The notes: a model not told the origin generated them from the sequence alone. A DNA stretch of 64,000 nt from Methylotenera versatilis 7 (GCF_000799165.1 NZ_JUGF01000001.1:62001-126000); one strand, 5' to 3'. Shown: positions 38,583 through 48,441, counted from the stretch's first letter. Translations and numbers: made by a program.

Positions 38583-40487
38583 ATGAATGTGTTTTACGAA
38601 GAAGATGGCAGCTTTAAGGTGGCCTCTATCATGTCTGAGTCGCCTGCCGCGTTACAGGTGGAATCGCTTTCCGGCAAGCGTTCAAAAATTAAGACAAATA
38701 ATGTATTAATGCAGTTTGAAGCACCGTTAACAGGTCTTATGGAAGCCGCGCTAAATGAAGCGGAAAGCCTGGACATTGATTTTTTGTGGGAGTGCTGCGG
38801 CGAGCCGGAGTTTGCTTTTGAAGATTTAGCCAGCGATTATTATGGCAAAAAGCCTAGCCCAATCGAAGCCGCCGCGACGGCGATTAAGCTGCACAGTGCG
38901 CCCATGTATTTTTACCGCAAAGGTAAAGGCCGCTACAAAGCAGCGCCGGCTGACACGCTGAAATTAGCGTTGGCAGCAGTAGAGCGCAAAAAACTGCAGG
39001 CTGAACAAGTGGCAGTTTGGGTGGCGCAGCTTAATAATAAGCAATTGCCAGAAGGCTTTGCAGCAAAAGCGGATGCCTTGATTTATAACCCAGATAAAAA
39101 TAGTCTGGAATGGAAGGCGATTGACGAAGCTGCGCAAGTCTCTGGCAGACTAGCATTAAGCGTGATGGCCGATTGCGGCTTGATTCAAAGCGCGCACGAC
39201 TATCATCTGGGTGCATTTTTGCGCGAGATGTTTCCTAGCAAAGATGGAAAATCAGGGGTGGATTTCCCTGCATATGAAATGCCTGACATCCCTGACGATT
39301 TGCCATTGGCAACAGTTGAATGCTTCAGTATTGATGACTCGACGACCACCGAAGTGGATGATGCGTTTAGCTTGGAAGCATTAAGTAACGGTAATACGCG
39401 CCTAGGCATTCATATTGCCGCGCCAAGTTTGGGTTTGCCTGTTGATTCCAGCTTAGATTCGATTGTGTTATCGCGATTATCAACGGTATATATTCCCGGT
39501 AATAAAATCACCATGTTGCCCGAAAATGTCGTTAAGCCATTCAGTTTAGACGCAGGTGAGATAAAACCCGCGCTTAGTTTGTATTTGGAAGTGACGTCTG
39601 ACTTTGAGATAGTCGCGCATGAAACGCGACTGGAAAAAATAAAAGTTGCGGATAATTTGCGCCATGACACGATTGAGCCGTTCTTTAACGCACAGTCATT
39701 AGATGCGGACAATGGTCATATCTATTGGGCAAAGCTTAAGTTGCTGTTTAGCTTGGCTGAAAAGTTAGAAATTGCGCGCGGCAAGGCCGACCCGAATCGC
39801 GCACCACAGATTGATTACAGTTTTTATGTGCGTGATGGAAAAGTACAGATTGTGCCGCGCGAACGTGGCGCACCGATAGATAAATTGGTGGCGGAATTAA
39901 TGATTTACGCCAACAGCCATTGGGGTGGGTTGTTGAAAGAGGCGGGCTTTGCCGGCATTTATCGCGCGCAAACGGGTGGTAAAGTATTTATGACCACCAG
40001 CGCGGAACCGCATCAGGGTTTAGGTGTGTCGCAATATGCATGGAATACATCGCCATTACGTCGTGCGGTAGATCTGGTTAATCAGCGACAATTAATTGCT
40101 ATGCTGAATAACGAACCTGCGCCTTACAACGTGGCAGATGGAAAATTGAACGTCATTATGCGTAATTTTGACCAAACTTACAGCGCCTACAGTGACTTCC
40201 AAACCCGTATGGAACGTTACTGGTGTTTGCAGTATTTGATTCAAGAGCAATTGAGCGAAGTGACTGCCACCGTTTGGCGCGAAAATTTAGTCCGCATAGA
40301 CGGCATGTTTTACATCACCAAAGTGCCCAGTTTGCCTGAGCTTGAAGTGGGCACAAAAGTCAGCCTGGATATTAAACATATCGATACTTTGCTAATGGAA
40401 TTGAACTGTAAATTTAAAGCGATAATCCCGGTGGAAATTGCTGAGTCAGAGCCAGTTGCTGTAGTTGAAGAAAATACTGAAATATAA
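38583..40487 (+). CDS. RNase II-like (RNB domain) exoribonuclease
   Basis: A 634-residue RNB-family protein, expected to degrade RNA 3'-5' processively. The N-terminal region is not a classical cold-shock domain. The RNB catalytic strip is SIDDSTTTEVDDAF (near residue 248). Asp residues match three of the four catalytic acids of E. coli RNase II, while the second is Glu, as I recall for chloroplast/cyanobacterial-type members. GIHIAAPSLGLP, YIPGNKITMLPE and RERGAPIDKLVAELMIYAN are also typical. An S1-like tail follows RIDGMFYITKVPSL. It opens a run of rightward genes. Confidence 0.85.
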   Translation: MNVFYEEDGSFKVASIMSESPAALQVESLSGKRSKIKTNNVLMQFEAPLTGLMEAALNEAESLDIDFLWECCGEPEFAFEDLASDYYGKKPSPIEAAATAIKLHSAPMYFYRKGKGRYKAAPADTLKLALAAVERKKLQAEQVAVWVAQLNNKQLPEGFAAKADALIYNPDKNSLEWKAIDEAAQVSGRLALSVMADCGLIQSAHDYHLGAFLREMFPSKDGKSGVDFPAYEMPDIPDDLPLATVECFSIDDSTTTEVDDAFSLEALSNGNTRLGIHIAAPSLGLPVDSSLDSIVLSRLSTVYIPGNKITMLPENVVKPFSLDAGEIKPALSLYLEVTSDFEIVAHETRLEKIKVADNLRHDTIEPFFNAQSLDADNGHIYWAKLKLLFSLAEKLEIARGKADPNRAPQIDYSFYVRDGKVQIVPRERGAPIDKLVAELMIYANSHWGGLLKEAGFAGIYRAQTGGKVFMTTSAEPHQGLGVSQYAWNTSPLRRAVDLVNQRQLIAMLNNEPAPYNVADGKLNVIMRNFDQTYSAYSDFQTRMERYWCLQYLIQEQLSEVTATVWRENLVRIDGMFYITKVPSLPELEVGTKVSLDIKHIDTLLMELNCKFKAIIPVEIAESEPVAVVEENTEI

Positions 40488-40515
40488 ACACATTGAAATT
40501 GAATATAAGTAATTT

Positions 40516-41289
40516 ATGCTGAGATTTAATCGCAAAATCCATAAAAGTGTCGCCGAAGATAGTGTTGTCGAGGTATCTGAAAGTAATGGCATACGTTCGT
40601 TGCATTTAGGCTCAGTGACAATCCAAAGCAGCATGAAAGTGAAAGACCCATTTGCGCTAGAGCTGACTTATACGCGCGGCATGATGGGATTCTTGCTGTT
40701 TTCCAATACGGTTAAAAGCGTGCTGACAATTGGCTTGGGCGGTGGTTCGGTGCCTAAATATGTTTATACACATTGCCCCAATATCAACCAAACCATTGTA
40801 GAGATTAATCCGCAAATTATCAGCATTGCGCGCACCCATTTTTGCGTGCCGGATGACGATGCCAGATTTAACGTGATTGAAGGCGATGGTATTGCCCACT
40901 TAAAGGCTAATCAAAACAGCGTAGATTGTTTGATGATTGACGCTTTTGACCGCTTTGGTATTCCGCCGGATTTTTGTAGTCAGGATTTTTTTGATGATTG
41001 CGCAGCCACTTTGTCGAACCAAGGCATATTTGTGATTAACTTGTGGGGTAGCGACAAGAACTTTGATATTTACTTGCAGCGTATTGAGCAAAGTTTTAAT
41101 CATCACACTTTGATGCTGCCAACAGGCAAGCCTGGCAATATTGTCGTATTTGGCTTTAAGCGCGCTACGCAATTGAATGAGAAGAAACTAAGAGAGCGTG
41201 CTAAAGCGCTTCAAAACACACACAACATAGAGTTTTTAAGTTTTGTTGAAAAGCTGTGCGAACATAACCACAATTATCTCGCCAATTAA
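40516..41289 (+). CDS. Spermidine-synthase-like (aminopropyltransferase-fold) protein
   Basis: A 257-residue Rossmann-fold protein. The nucleotide-binding loop TIGLGGGSVPKYVY (near residue 74), the strand-end acidic residue in IVEINPQII, and IEGDGIAHL then CLMIDAFDRFGIP are as in the polyamine aminopropyltransferase family. It lacks the N-terminal beta domain of true spermidine synthases, so the reaction is uncertain; many such paralogues are annotated only by fold. It is 28 bases after the RNase II-like gene and precedes the RlmL-like gene, suggesting an operon. Confidence 0.75.
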   Translation: MLRFNRKIHKSVAEDSVVEVSESNGIRSLHLGSVTIQSSMKVKDPFALELTYTRGMMGFLLFSNTVKSVLTIGLGGGSVPKYVYTHCPNINQTIVEINPQIISIARTHFCVPDDDARFNVIEGDGIAHLKANQNSVDCLMIDAFDRFGIPPDFCSQDFFDDCAATLSNQGIFVINLWGSDKNFDIYLQRIEQSFNHHTLMLPTGKPGNIVVFGFKRATQLNEKKLRERAKALQNTHNIEFLSFVEKLCEHNHNYLAN

Positions 41290-41338
41290 ACCAAATAATT
41301 TAAACTCGCTAAATTGAACAAGAAATGACAATTAACCT

Positions 41339-42481
41339 ATGATGAATCAATATTTTGCCACTTGCCCACGCGGTCTAGAGGCTTTGCTGGTAAACGAGCT
41401 GAAAAACAGCAACGCAAAAGACATCAAGCCGACCGATGGCGGCGTTGGTTTTGCAGGGGAATTAAGTGTTTGCTACCACGCGAATTTACATTCGCGCATT
41501 GCCACACGCATCCTGATGCAAGCTGGGCAGGGAAAATATGCCACTGAAGATGATTTATACCAAGCAGCCTATAAGCTGAATTGGCCTAATTGGTTTGATG
41601 TGAAGCATGATTTTATGGTGAAAGTCACTGGCGTGAAATGTCCGCTTAAAAGCCTGGAGTTTGCGACCTTGCGCATTAAAGATGCGATTTGCGATAAATT
41701 TAGGCAGGTGGTGAATTCACGGCCTTATATTGATACCAAAACGCCTGCTGTGCGTGTTCATGCCTATTTAACTGCGGATAGTTATGTTTATTATGTAGAC
41801 ACTTCTGGTGATGCTTTGTATCAGCGCGGCAATCGCAAAGCCAGCATTGAAGCGCCATTGCGTGAAAATTTAGCAGCAGGTATTTTGCAATTAAGTGGCT
41901 GGCAAGCCGGGCAACCTTTGTTGGATCCCATGTGTGGCAGCGGCACGTTTTTGCTGGAAGCAGCGATGATGGCGCTGAATATCGCACCGGGATTAAAGCG
42001 TGATTTTGGCTTTGAAAAGCTGAAAAACTTTGAAAGTGACACTTGGAAAAAAATTAAAAATACAGCACTTAAAAATGTGAAGCCAGTCACTTTTCAAAAA
42101 CTGTATGGCTCAGATAGCGATTTGCGCGCTGTGCGTGTTGCCAAGCAAAACCTTACAGAAGCAGGCTTGGCAGAGGCCGTGCAGTTAACACAAACCAATA
42201 TTACCGAAGTAGTGCCGCCTGCCGACAATGGCGTGCTGGTTGCCAATCCACCGTATGGCGTGCGCATTGGTGAAGATGAAGAGCTGGCTTTGCTTTACCC
42301 GAAAATGGGTGAAGCATTAAAGCGCAAATTTGCAGGTTGGAATACGTATTTTTTAACCAATGATTTACGACTACCAAAATTAATGCGTTTAACGCCAAGC
42401 AAACGTACGCCATTATTTAACGGGCCACTGGAATGTCGATTATTTGAAATTAAAATGGTTGCAGGCAGTAACAGAAAGTAG
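41339..42481 (+). CDS. THUMP-domain RNA methyltransferase (RlmL N-half type)
   Basis: A 380-residue protein. It begins with the RlmL/YcbY start FATCPRGLEALLVNEL (about residue 5), a THUMP domain (about 60-160), then a methyltransferase domain with LLDPMCGSGTFLLEAAMMA (SAM motif I) and the catalytic VANPPYGVRIGE (motif IV, N6/N2-base type). These match the N-terminal half of E. coli RlmL, which makes m2G2445 in 23S rRNA; the second RlmK half is absent. An rRNA guanine-N2 role is therefore likely but not proven. Confidence 0.85.
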   Translation: MMNQYFATCPRGLEALLVNELKNSNAKDIKPTDGGVGFAGELSVCYHANLHSRIATRILMQAGQGKYATEDDLYQAAYKLNWPNWFDVKHDFMVKVTGVKCPLKSLEFATLRIKDAICDKFRQVVNSRPYIDTKTPAVRVHAYLTADSYVYYVDTSGDALYQRGNRKASIEAPLRENLAAGILQLSGWQAGQPLLDPMCGSGTFLLEAAMMALNIAPGLKRDFGFEKLKNFESDTWKKIKNTALKNVKPVTFQKLYGSDSDLRAVRVAKQNLTEAGLAEAVQLTQTNITEVVPPADNGVLVANPPYGVRIGEDEELALLYPKMGEALKRKFAGWNTYFLTNDLRLPKLMRLTPSKRTPLFNGPLECRLFEIKMVAGSNRK

Positions 42482-42532
42482 TTTAACGCTAAATAGTTAA
42501 TTAAAAATCACCGCTAATTTAAGGTTAATTGA

Positions 42533-42904
42533 ATGATGGATACGATACATCCCCTGGATTCATTACAACATTTACGACTTCGCATTAACCAGTTTGTGAA
42601 TGAACGCGATTGGGCGCAGTTTCATACGCCTAAAAATTTAGCCATGGCAATGATTGTAGAAGCTGCCGAACTGGTTGAACATTTTCAATGGGATACGCCA
42701 ACTGAAAGTCAGCAATTAACACCTGAAAAACGGGAAGAGGTGAGCCATGAATTGGCGGATACTTTTGTTTATCTATTAAGAATTGCAGAGGTGTTGAATA
42801 TCGATTTGATTGAAGCTGCCAACAAAAAGATTGATTTGAATGCCTTGAAATATCCGGTGGAGAAGGCCAAAGGTAGCAATGCGAAATACACAGAATATCT
42901 TTAA
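42533..42904 (+). CDS. MazG-like nucleotide pyrophosphohydrolase
   Basis: A 123-residue all-alpha NTP pyrophosphatase. Metal-binding motifs EAAELVEHFQW (ExxE) and HELADTFVYLLR (ExxD) are intact, with a C-terminal KYPVEKAKGSNAKYTE. The short single-domain form resembles DCTPP1/RS21-C6 dCTPases rather than full MazG, so it probably cleans non-canonical or excess dNTPs. It begins 51 bases after the methyltransferase gene and ends at a strong terminator. Confidence 0.88.
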   Translation: MMDTIHPLDSLQHLRLRINQFVNERDWAQFHTPKNLAMAMIVEAAELVEHFQWDTPTESQQLTPEKREEVSHELADTFVYLLRIAEVLNIDLIEAANKKIDLNALKYPVEKAKGSNAKYTEYL

Positions 42905-42933
42905 GCTATTTAAATAAAATCTGAAACGACAAT

Positions 42934-42961
42934 AAAAAAGCCAGCATATGCTGGCTTTTTT
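42934..42961. terminator. Perfect bidirectional terminator
   Basis: A 28-base perfect palindrome: a GCCAGCATATGCTGGC core flanked by A6 on the left and T6 on the right. It serves both the rightward MazG-like gene and leftward tpx, which converge here. Confidence 0.92.
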
Positions 42962-42976
42962 AAAATCTGAAACGAT

Positions 42977-43480
42977 TTATTTTAATGCGGCTAAAGCGGC
43001 ATCATAATTAGGTTCGTTTGCGATTTCTGGTACTAACTCAATGTATTTAATCACATTGTTTTCATCAATTACAATCACTGCACGCGCTGCTAAACCGGCT
43101 AATTTGCTGGTAAACAATAATACGCCGTAATTCATTAAGAAATCACGGCCGCGCATTGTAGATAAGTTAACTACATTTTCAATACCTTCTGCTGCACAAA
43201 AACGCGTTTGAGCAAACGGTAGGTCGGCAGAAATATTCAACACCACTGTATTTGTTAAGTTGGCAGCATGCTTATTGAAAGCGCGTACAGATGAGGCACA
43301 CGTTGGTGTATCTACGCTTGGGAAAATATTAAGAACTTTACGTTTGCCAGCGTACGTTTCTAATGTAACGTCTGCTAGCGCTTTGTCAACTAAAGTGAAG
43401 TTGGGCGCAGTACTGCCAATTTTTGGCAAATTGCCTGCAACATCAACTGGATTGCCTTTGAGAGTTACTGAGCTAGACAT
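42977..43480 (-). CDS. tpx: Thiol peroxidase Tpx
   Basis: A 167-residue atypical 2-Cys peroxiredoxin reducing hydrogen and organic peroxides with thioredoxin. The peroxidatic cysteine is in [10 protein letters not shown] (near residue 61) and the resolving cysteine in TRFCAAEG (near 95), the pattern of bacterial Tpx. N-terminal [12 protein letters not shown] is also characteristic. It is expected to be a dimer in the cytoplasm or periplasm; no signal peptide is visible here. A GGAAAAAA sequence precedes the ATG. Confidence 0.95.
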   Translation of the reverse strand: MSSSVTLKGNPVDVAGNLPKIGSTAPNFTLVDKALADVTLETYAGKRKVLNIFPSVDTPTCASSVRAFNKHAANLTNTVVLNISADLPFAQTRFCAAEGIENVVNLSTMRGRDFLMNYGVLLFTSKLAGLAARAVIVIDENNVIKYIELVPEIANEPNYDAALAALK

Positions 43481-43555
43481 GATTTTTTCCTTTTTGAATG
43501 ATATAAAGCGCCTGAATATTAGCGCGTTTATTTATGCTAACTATAATAAAACAAA

Positions 43556-43580
43556 AAGCACCTGTTTAAAACAGGTGCTT
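43556..43580 (-). terminator. Hairpin terminator of the FIST gene
   Basis: AAGCACCTGT and ACAGGTGCTT pair perfectly over a 5-base loop. On the minus strand the hairpin is followed by TTTTTGTTTTATT. It lies after the FIST gene stop and before the tpx start, so it ends FIST transcription and separates the two genes. Confidence 0.8.
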
Positions 43581-43635
43581 ATCGATTTGACGCAATAAAG
43601 TTTGAAATTAAATTACACGATAATTGATTAATCAA

Positions 43636-44796
43636 TTAAGCCAGTAAATTCTCACTTAAATAACCAATTGTCATGGTTTGATTGTGCAATACGCTATCCG
43701 TCGTATTAGGGCGTGGTGCTAATTCCCCATAAGAATAGAAGCCGGTTAAGCTAGTTTGAGGGCCTAAAATTTGTTGCACTAATTTTATTTCATCGCCTAC
43801 CAGTTCAGCCATCACGCCTTTGCGACCAACACAGCTAACACAGAGAGCTAAACCGGTTTGATTGGTTTTATTGGCACTCAAGCCATCCATTACCAGATTC
43901 GCAGCAGCGCCAGCACCATCAACGAGTCGATCATGGTTGGTCTGACATAAGCGTACCGTTTCGCCTTCTTCAACGTTGCCAGCAAAAGTTAAGCTATTGT
44001 TTTTGGTATCAATAGCCAACAAGGTACGGATTTTCTCCACATCGCGTTTGCCTTCTTCAATGACCGCAAGTGGGAATTTTAAGCCGGTACCTGGCAAACC
44101 TTTTGAAAACGCTTCACCAATATACATTCTGTAAAGCGGTAGCGCTGGCTTACCATCCATTTCAAACACAACGTTTTTCTCTGATTTGGTCACTGTGCGC
44201 GGTGGGCCATAAGGTTTCCAGCCGCCAAGAGCGCCGCTTGCCGTGATTAATGCGTTGCCGTATAAGCCGACTGCAATAACTAGATTATCCGAAACGGTAT
44301 CGTTATATAGTTGTAAGGTTTTAACAAAGGCACCGCCATCGCCTGCTAAACCGCCAACAATTGGAATGTCGCCTAAAACACTTTGAAAACCTTTTAATAA
44401 TTCGGAGCCATTGACGTTTAAACCATCTGATATTACTAATACTGTACGTAAAGTATCGGCCTTCAACTGCTTTGCTAAACCAGCTGCAGCCTCAAAAGAG
44501 CTTTGCATACCGGACATTTTGGTTTGTGCCACCCGTTGAACGGTTTTTTCCCATTGAATCGCCGTGATTTGAATGCTGTCGTCAAAGACGCCGTTGGGGC
44601 TTATTTCACCGGAAGTGGTACAGCCAACTACTTGGGCTGTTGGGTAGCGAGATTTTAGAAAGCCTTGCAATTTGCCTTCGTTAAATCTTTTGATAGAGCC
44701 AAATACCAGTACTAAATTAGCACTTGCTAGCGGTGATATGCCAGGTAAATCTTTAAGCGCCGTTTTGGAATCTACAGATTCTTGTCTTATAAGCAT
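43636..44796 (-). CDS. FIST-domain sensory protein
   Basis: A 386-residue soluble protein made of FIST_N (about 25-215) and FIST_C (about 225-365) domains. Markers include GCTTSGEISPNGVFDDSIQI, AGLAGDGGAF, GALGGWKPYG, and the late FYSYGELAP. FIST proteins are proposed small-ligand (amino-acid-like) sensors that feed signalling systems. The start at 44796 is chosen because GGGAG lies nine bases before it; an in-frame TTG eight codons upstream is less likely. The gene is divergent from pilG across about 280 bases, implying a link to the Pil-Chp pathway. Confidence 0.85.
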   Translation of the reverse strand: MLIRQESVDSKTALKDLPGISPLASANLVLVFGSIKRFNEGKLQGFLKSRYPTAQVVGCTTSGEISPNGVFDDSIQITAIQWEKTVQRVAQTKMSGMQSSFEAAAGLAKQLKADTLRTVLVISDGLNVNGSELLKGFQSVLGDIPIVGGLAGDGGAFVKTLQLYNDTVSDNLVIAVGLYGNALITASGALGGWKPYGPPRTVTKSEKNVVFEMDGKPALPLYRMYIGEAFSKGLPGTGLKFPLAVIEEGKRDVEKIRTLLAIDTKNNSLTFAGNVEEGETVRLCQTNHDRLVDGAGAAANLVMDGLSANKTNQTGLALCVSCVGRKGVMAELVGDEIKLVQQILGPQTSLTGFYSYGELAPRPNTTDSVLHNQTMTIGYLSENLLA

Positions 44797-45026
44797 TATT
44801 CTTTGCTCCCAAGCATGCAATTATTTCTACGTGTTTTAAATAATCGTAATTTATACATTAATTATTGAATGTTGTTAAAGTATTTTATTACAAATATTAC
44901 GTAAGTGTTGCAAATTGTTTTAAAAAATGTAATATTTTGTGTGTGCTGACGAATATCACTCAACTCAAAGTTGTTAATGAGTTGTTAATAGAATAAAGTA
45001 AAAACATTTTTTTAGATAGAGTGATT

Positions 45027-45056
45027 TATAATTTGGTTATATAAACGTATGTTTAT
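45027..45056 (+). promoter_or_regulatory. Candidate -10 and inverted repeat before pilG
   Basis: TATAAT at 45027-45032 is a consensus -10. Just downstream ATAAAC-GTAT-GTTTAT (45041-45056) is an inverted repeat abutting the pilG leader. The -35 is not clear. The 278-base gap between the FIST gene and pilG is otherwise very AT-rich and holds no gene I can support. Confidence 0.4.
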
Positions 45057-45074
45057 ATGCTGGGAGAATATAAA

Positions 45075-45503
45075 GTGGCGCAAACAAATCTGGCTGGCAC
45101 TAAAGTAATGGTGATTGACGATAGCAATACCATTAGACGTAGTGCTGAAATATTTCTGAAATCAGCGGGTTGCGAAGTCATTTTGGCGGAGGATGGGTTT
45201 GATGCGCTAGCAAAGATCGCCGATCAACATCCTCAGATTATTTTTGTCGACATTATGATGCCGCGCTTAGATGGTTATCAAACCTGTGCACTAATCAAGC
45301 GCAACAGCCGTTTCAAATCAACTCCTGTCATTATGTTGTCCAGCAAAGATGGTCTATTTGATCGCGCGCGTGGACGCATGGCGGGGTCAGATCAGTATTT
45401 AACTAAGCCTTTCACACAAGATACGTTAATTGATGCAATTAATACGTACACCAGTGATGCCTATCTGAGCAGCAAAAATAATGCAGAAAATATTGTTGAT
45501 TAA
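45075..45503 (+). CDS. pilG: PilG, twitching-motility response regulator
   Basis: A 142-residue single-domain CheY-like regulator. The acidic pair is in MVIDDSNTIRRS, phospho-acceptor Asp near residue 59 is in IIFVDIMMPRLDG, Thr/Ser is in PVIMLSSKDG, and Lys in YLTKPF. IRRSAEIFLKSAGC closely follows the PilG pattern. The GTG at 45075 is preferred since GGGAG lies eight bases upstream; an in-frame ATG at 45057 would include that ribosome-binding site in the coding region. It is the first gene of pilGHIJ-chpA and likely controls the pilus extension motor. Confidence 0.88.
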   Translation: MAQTNLAGTKVMVIDDSNTIRRSAEIFLKSAGCEVILAEDGFDALAKIADQHPQIIFVDIMMPRLDGYQTCALIKRNSRFKSTPVIMLSSKDGLFDRARGRMAGSDQYLTKPFTQDTLIDAINTYTSDAYLSSKNNAENIVD

Positions 45504-45567
45504 TAAATTGCTTGGTTAATAAAAGCGTTAGTTAGTAAACTAGTAACGAGTAATTGGGGGAGTAACG

Positions 45568-45936
45568 ATGGCAATCAGTAAAATTTTAATAGTGGACGAT
45601 TCAGCAACGGACCGTTTTTATCTAACAGAGTTGTTAGAGTCAGAAGGTTACCAGGTGATTGCTTTAGAAAGTGGCGAGGCTTGCGTGGAACGCGCAGCTG
45701 GTATTGCGCCGGATTTGGTGATTATGGACATCATTATGACTGGTTTAACCGGCTTTCAGGCGGCGAGATCGTTAACAAAAGACGCTGCTACAGCAACAAT
45801 TCCGGTTATTTTGTGCTCAGGAAAATTGCAGGTTACCGATCATGCGTGGGCGGAAAAAATGGGCGCAAAAGGGTGTTTGTTGAAACCCATACAAAAAAAT
45901 GATTTAAAAGCATTGATTGATAAAATCGATGCATGA
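45568..45936 (+). CDS. pilH: PilH, second twitching response regulator
   Basis: A 122-residue CheY-like receiver. IVDDSATDRFYLTELLESEGY opens the protein with the acidic residues, Asp near residue 54 sits in DLVIMDIIMTGLTG, and the conserved Lys is in GCLLKPI. The protein follows pilG by 64 bases, the usual order. In Pseudomonas PilH acts with the retraction side or as a phosphate sink. A GGGGGAG ribosome-binding site precedes the ATG. Confidence 0.88.
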   Translation: MAISKILIVDDSATDRFYLTELLESEGYQVIALESGEACVERAAGIAPDLVIMDIIMTGLTGFQAARSLTKDAATATIPVILCSGKLQVTDHAWAEKMGAKGCLLKPIQKNDLKALIDKIDA

Positions 45937-45997
45937 CATTGACTATGCTGATTTTTAGCATGGACATGTTTTTAAAATAATTGGAACCGCTGCATTT

Positions 45998-46522
45998 ATG
46001 TCAAAACAATCACAATTACGTGAGTATCAAACTAATATTTTAGCTAGATTGGAAAATGCTAAAAAGGCCGGTGCTGAATCGCCTGCAGGTTATTTAGGTG
46101 TGATTATTGGCGGAAAAAATGTGCTGGTTAACTTGCAGGAAATTAGTGAAACACTGCCAATTATGGATATTCAGCGTGTACCACTGGTTAAGCCATGGTT
46201 TTTAGGTGTGGCAAACGTGCGCGGTGTGTTGTATGCCATTAATGATTTAGCGCAATTGCTTGAAAACACTTTCACTAATATTTCATCGAATGCACGCTTA
46301 TTGCTCATCAGTGATTCAGTGACGAGCAATGTGGCTTTCCTGGTTGATAAATTAGTCGGCCTGCGTAAGCTGGATGAAATGAAGTTAGCTGATGTACTGC
46401 TTGATGATAATATTTGTTTAAAAAATCAAACTTATACAGATGACGAAAATCGTGTGTGGCATTTACTCGATTGTGACAAGTTGGTACGTTCAAAAGATTT
46501 TACAACTCCTTATGCAACTTAA
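45998..46522 (+). CDS. pilI: PilI, CheW-like coupling protein
   Basis: A 174-residue CheW-domain protein. Characteristic stretches are GVIIGGKNVLVNLQEISETLP, VPLVKPWFLGVANVRGVLYAI and the C-terminal WHLLDCDKLVRSKDF. It couples receptor PilJ to kinase ChpA. The spacing of 61 bases after pilH and 132 before pilJ is slightly loose, but strand and order are canonical. Confidence 0.88.
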   Translation: MSKQSQLREYQTNILARLENAKKAGAESPAGYLGVIIGGKNVLVNLQEISETLPIMDIQRVPLVKPWFLGVANVRGVLYAINDLAQLLENTFTNISSNARLLLISDSVTSNVAFLVDKLVGLRKLDEMKLADVLLDDNICLKNQTYTDDENRVWHLLDCDKLVRSKDFTTPYAT

Positions 46523-46654
46523 AATGTATTTGTGGTTTAGTTTTCATAGATAGAAGTGTTTTAGAAGTTAATTTTAGTCATTAAATTTAGTTGAATTTAA
46601 TAGTTCAGATGGCAGTTATTTGAAACAGTTAAGTGAGGCTTAAAGGGAATCAAC

Positions 46655-48406
46655 ATGGCATTGAATATTCAAGTAATCAAAGAGTTACCAGCAAAAATCT
46701 CACAGTTGTTCAATAAGGGGTCTTCCGAAGGCAGCAGTCGTGGCTATGGGCAAGTAATCGGACCGGTAATCGGTTTGATTATCTTTATTATTTTGGCGTT
46801 CTATGTGATTAATCAGGTGCGCGTTGGCGGCCCTGTGTACGATCAAATTAAGCTCAGTAACGATTTGCGTGCAGATATTCTGCCGCCTCCACTTTATGCG
46901 GTGGATGCGTTCGCGGCGACAAACGAGGCCTATGTGGCGACATCAAGTTCTGACTATCAGAAAAGAGACCGCAAACTGGAGGAAGTAAAAGCGCTTGAGG
47001 CTGACTATAGAAATCGTTTGGCTTTTTGGCAAACGGCAATTGCTAGATTTGATGAAGAGGGTGTTAAACGATTAAAAGGCCCATTTGAGGCGGTGGCAAA
47101 ATCTAACGAAAACTTTTATCGTATTTACAATAAAGATTTTGAAGTGGCTATTAAGTTAGGTGCGATTGCTGCGGCTAAACCACTGGGCGATTTAGCCGGT
47201 GCCTATGAAATCAATAAACAAACTGTTAAGGCGCTAAATCAAGAGCTTGAGAGAGAGTCGGCACGGATTACATCTTCTAGCAATACATTGGTAAAAGGTA
47301 TTTTGTTGGCGTTGGGTTTATTGGGTTTATTGATTCTGTTCTTAATTGCTTACTTTGGTTCACGCCAGGTGAAACAAATTGAAAGCGCAGTGCAGATGCT
47401 GGAAAATGATGGTCAGCAAAACCAAATGGCTGTTCTTAACTTACTGGATGAGATGGGTGATTTGGCGGACGGTGACTTAACGGTACGTGCAGAGGTAAAA
47501 GAAAACATTACGGGCGCGATTGCTGACTCTATTAACTATACGATTGATAGCTTGCGTGATCTGGTAACAGAGATTAACCGTGCATCAGAGCAGGTGAATA
47601 CGGCAACTGGGCAAGCGCAAGCGACCTCGATTGGTTTGTTATCAGCGGCAGAAAAACAATCCAAACAAATTACAGAAACGACAGATGCTGTTTCAAACAT
47701 GACACGTTCCATTCTGCAAGTATCAAGCAATGCGAGTCAGGCGTCACAGGTTGCGCAACGTTCATTGCAAGCTGCGACACAAGGGTCGCAAGCGGTACAA
47801 AACACAATTACGGGTATGAACGGTATTCGTGAACAGATTCAGGAAACATCAAAACGGATTAAACGTCTGGGTGAAAGCTCGCAAGAGATTGGTGAGATTG
47901 TGGAGTTGATTTCTGATATTACGGAGCAAACGAATATTCTGGCGTTGAATGCGGCGATTCAAGCTGCTTCTGCGGGTGAAGCCGGTCGTGGCTTTACGGT
48001 GGTTGCGGAAGAGGTTCAGCGCTTGGCGGAACGTTCATCTGAAGCGACGAAGCAGATTGGCGCGATTGTAAAAACGATTCAAACCGATACCAACTCTGCG
48101 GTTGCGGCGATGGAGAAAAGTACTGAGGGTGTGGTAGAAGGTGCGCGACTTTCTGATGCGGCGGGTAAAGCGCTGACAGAGATTGAAACCGTTACTAACA
48201 GCTTGGCACGATTGATTCAGTCGATTTCTAGCGCAACAGAAGCACAAACAGAAGTGGCTTCTACCGTGACTAAAAACATGCAGCAGATTCAGGAAATTAC
48301 TTCACAAACTACCGAAGGTACTAAACAAACAGCAGAATCGGTCGGGCAGTTAACAACGCTAGCTGAAGAGTTACGTGAATCAGTAGCTGGTTTTAAATTG
48401 GCTTAA
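46655..48406 (+). CDS. pilJ: PilJ, methyl-accepting chemoreceptor of Pil-Chp
   Basis: A 583-residue receptor. A membrane helix near residues 30-50 is followed by a periplasmic domain (about 55-205), a second helix (about 210-230), a HAMP-like linker and a signalling domain (about 290-583). The hairpin tip contains [20 protein letters not shown] and [17 protein letters not shown], the PilJ variant of the MCP core. In Pseudomonas it senses surface contact through pilin and drives ChpA. It is preceded by AAGGGA. chpA follows after 35 bases. Confidence 0.92.
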   Translation: MALNIQVIKELPAKISQLFNKGSSEGSSRGYGQVIGPVIGLIIFIILAFYVINQVRVGGPVYDQIKLSNDLRADILPPPLYAVDAFAATNEAYVATSSSDYQKRDRKLEEVKALEADYRNRLAFWQTAIARFDEEGVKRLKGPFEAVAKSNENFYRIYNKDFEVAIKLGAIAAAKPLGDLAGAYEINKQTVKALNQELERESARITSSSNTLVKGILLALGLLGLLILFLIAYFGSRQVKQIESAVQMLENDGQQNQMAVLNLLDEMGDLADGDLTVRAEVKENITGAIADSINYTIDSLRDLVTEINRASEQVNTATGQAQATSIGLLSAAEKQSKQITETTDAVSNMTRSILQVSSNASQASQVAQRSLQAATQGSQAVQNTITGMNGIREQIQETSKRIKRLGESSQEIGEIVELISDITEQTNILALNAAIQAASAGEAGRGFTVVAEEVQRLAERSSEATKQIGAIVKTIQTDTNSAVAAMEKSTEGVVEGARLSDAAGKALTEIETVTNSLARLIQSISSATEAQTEVASTVTKNMQQIQEITSQTTEGTKQTAESVGQLTTLAEELRESVAGFKLA

Positions 48407-48441
48407 ATTGAATAGGTTGATATCTTTGGAGTCGAATTTAA

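Noticed and set aside
45041-45056. Inverted repeat ATAAAC-GTAT-GTTTAT as a separate novel operator
   Set aside because: In very AT-rich DNA a 6-bp inverted repeat is common by chance. It is kept only as a low-confidence part of the pilG promoter entry.
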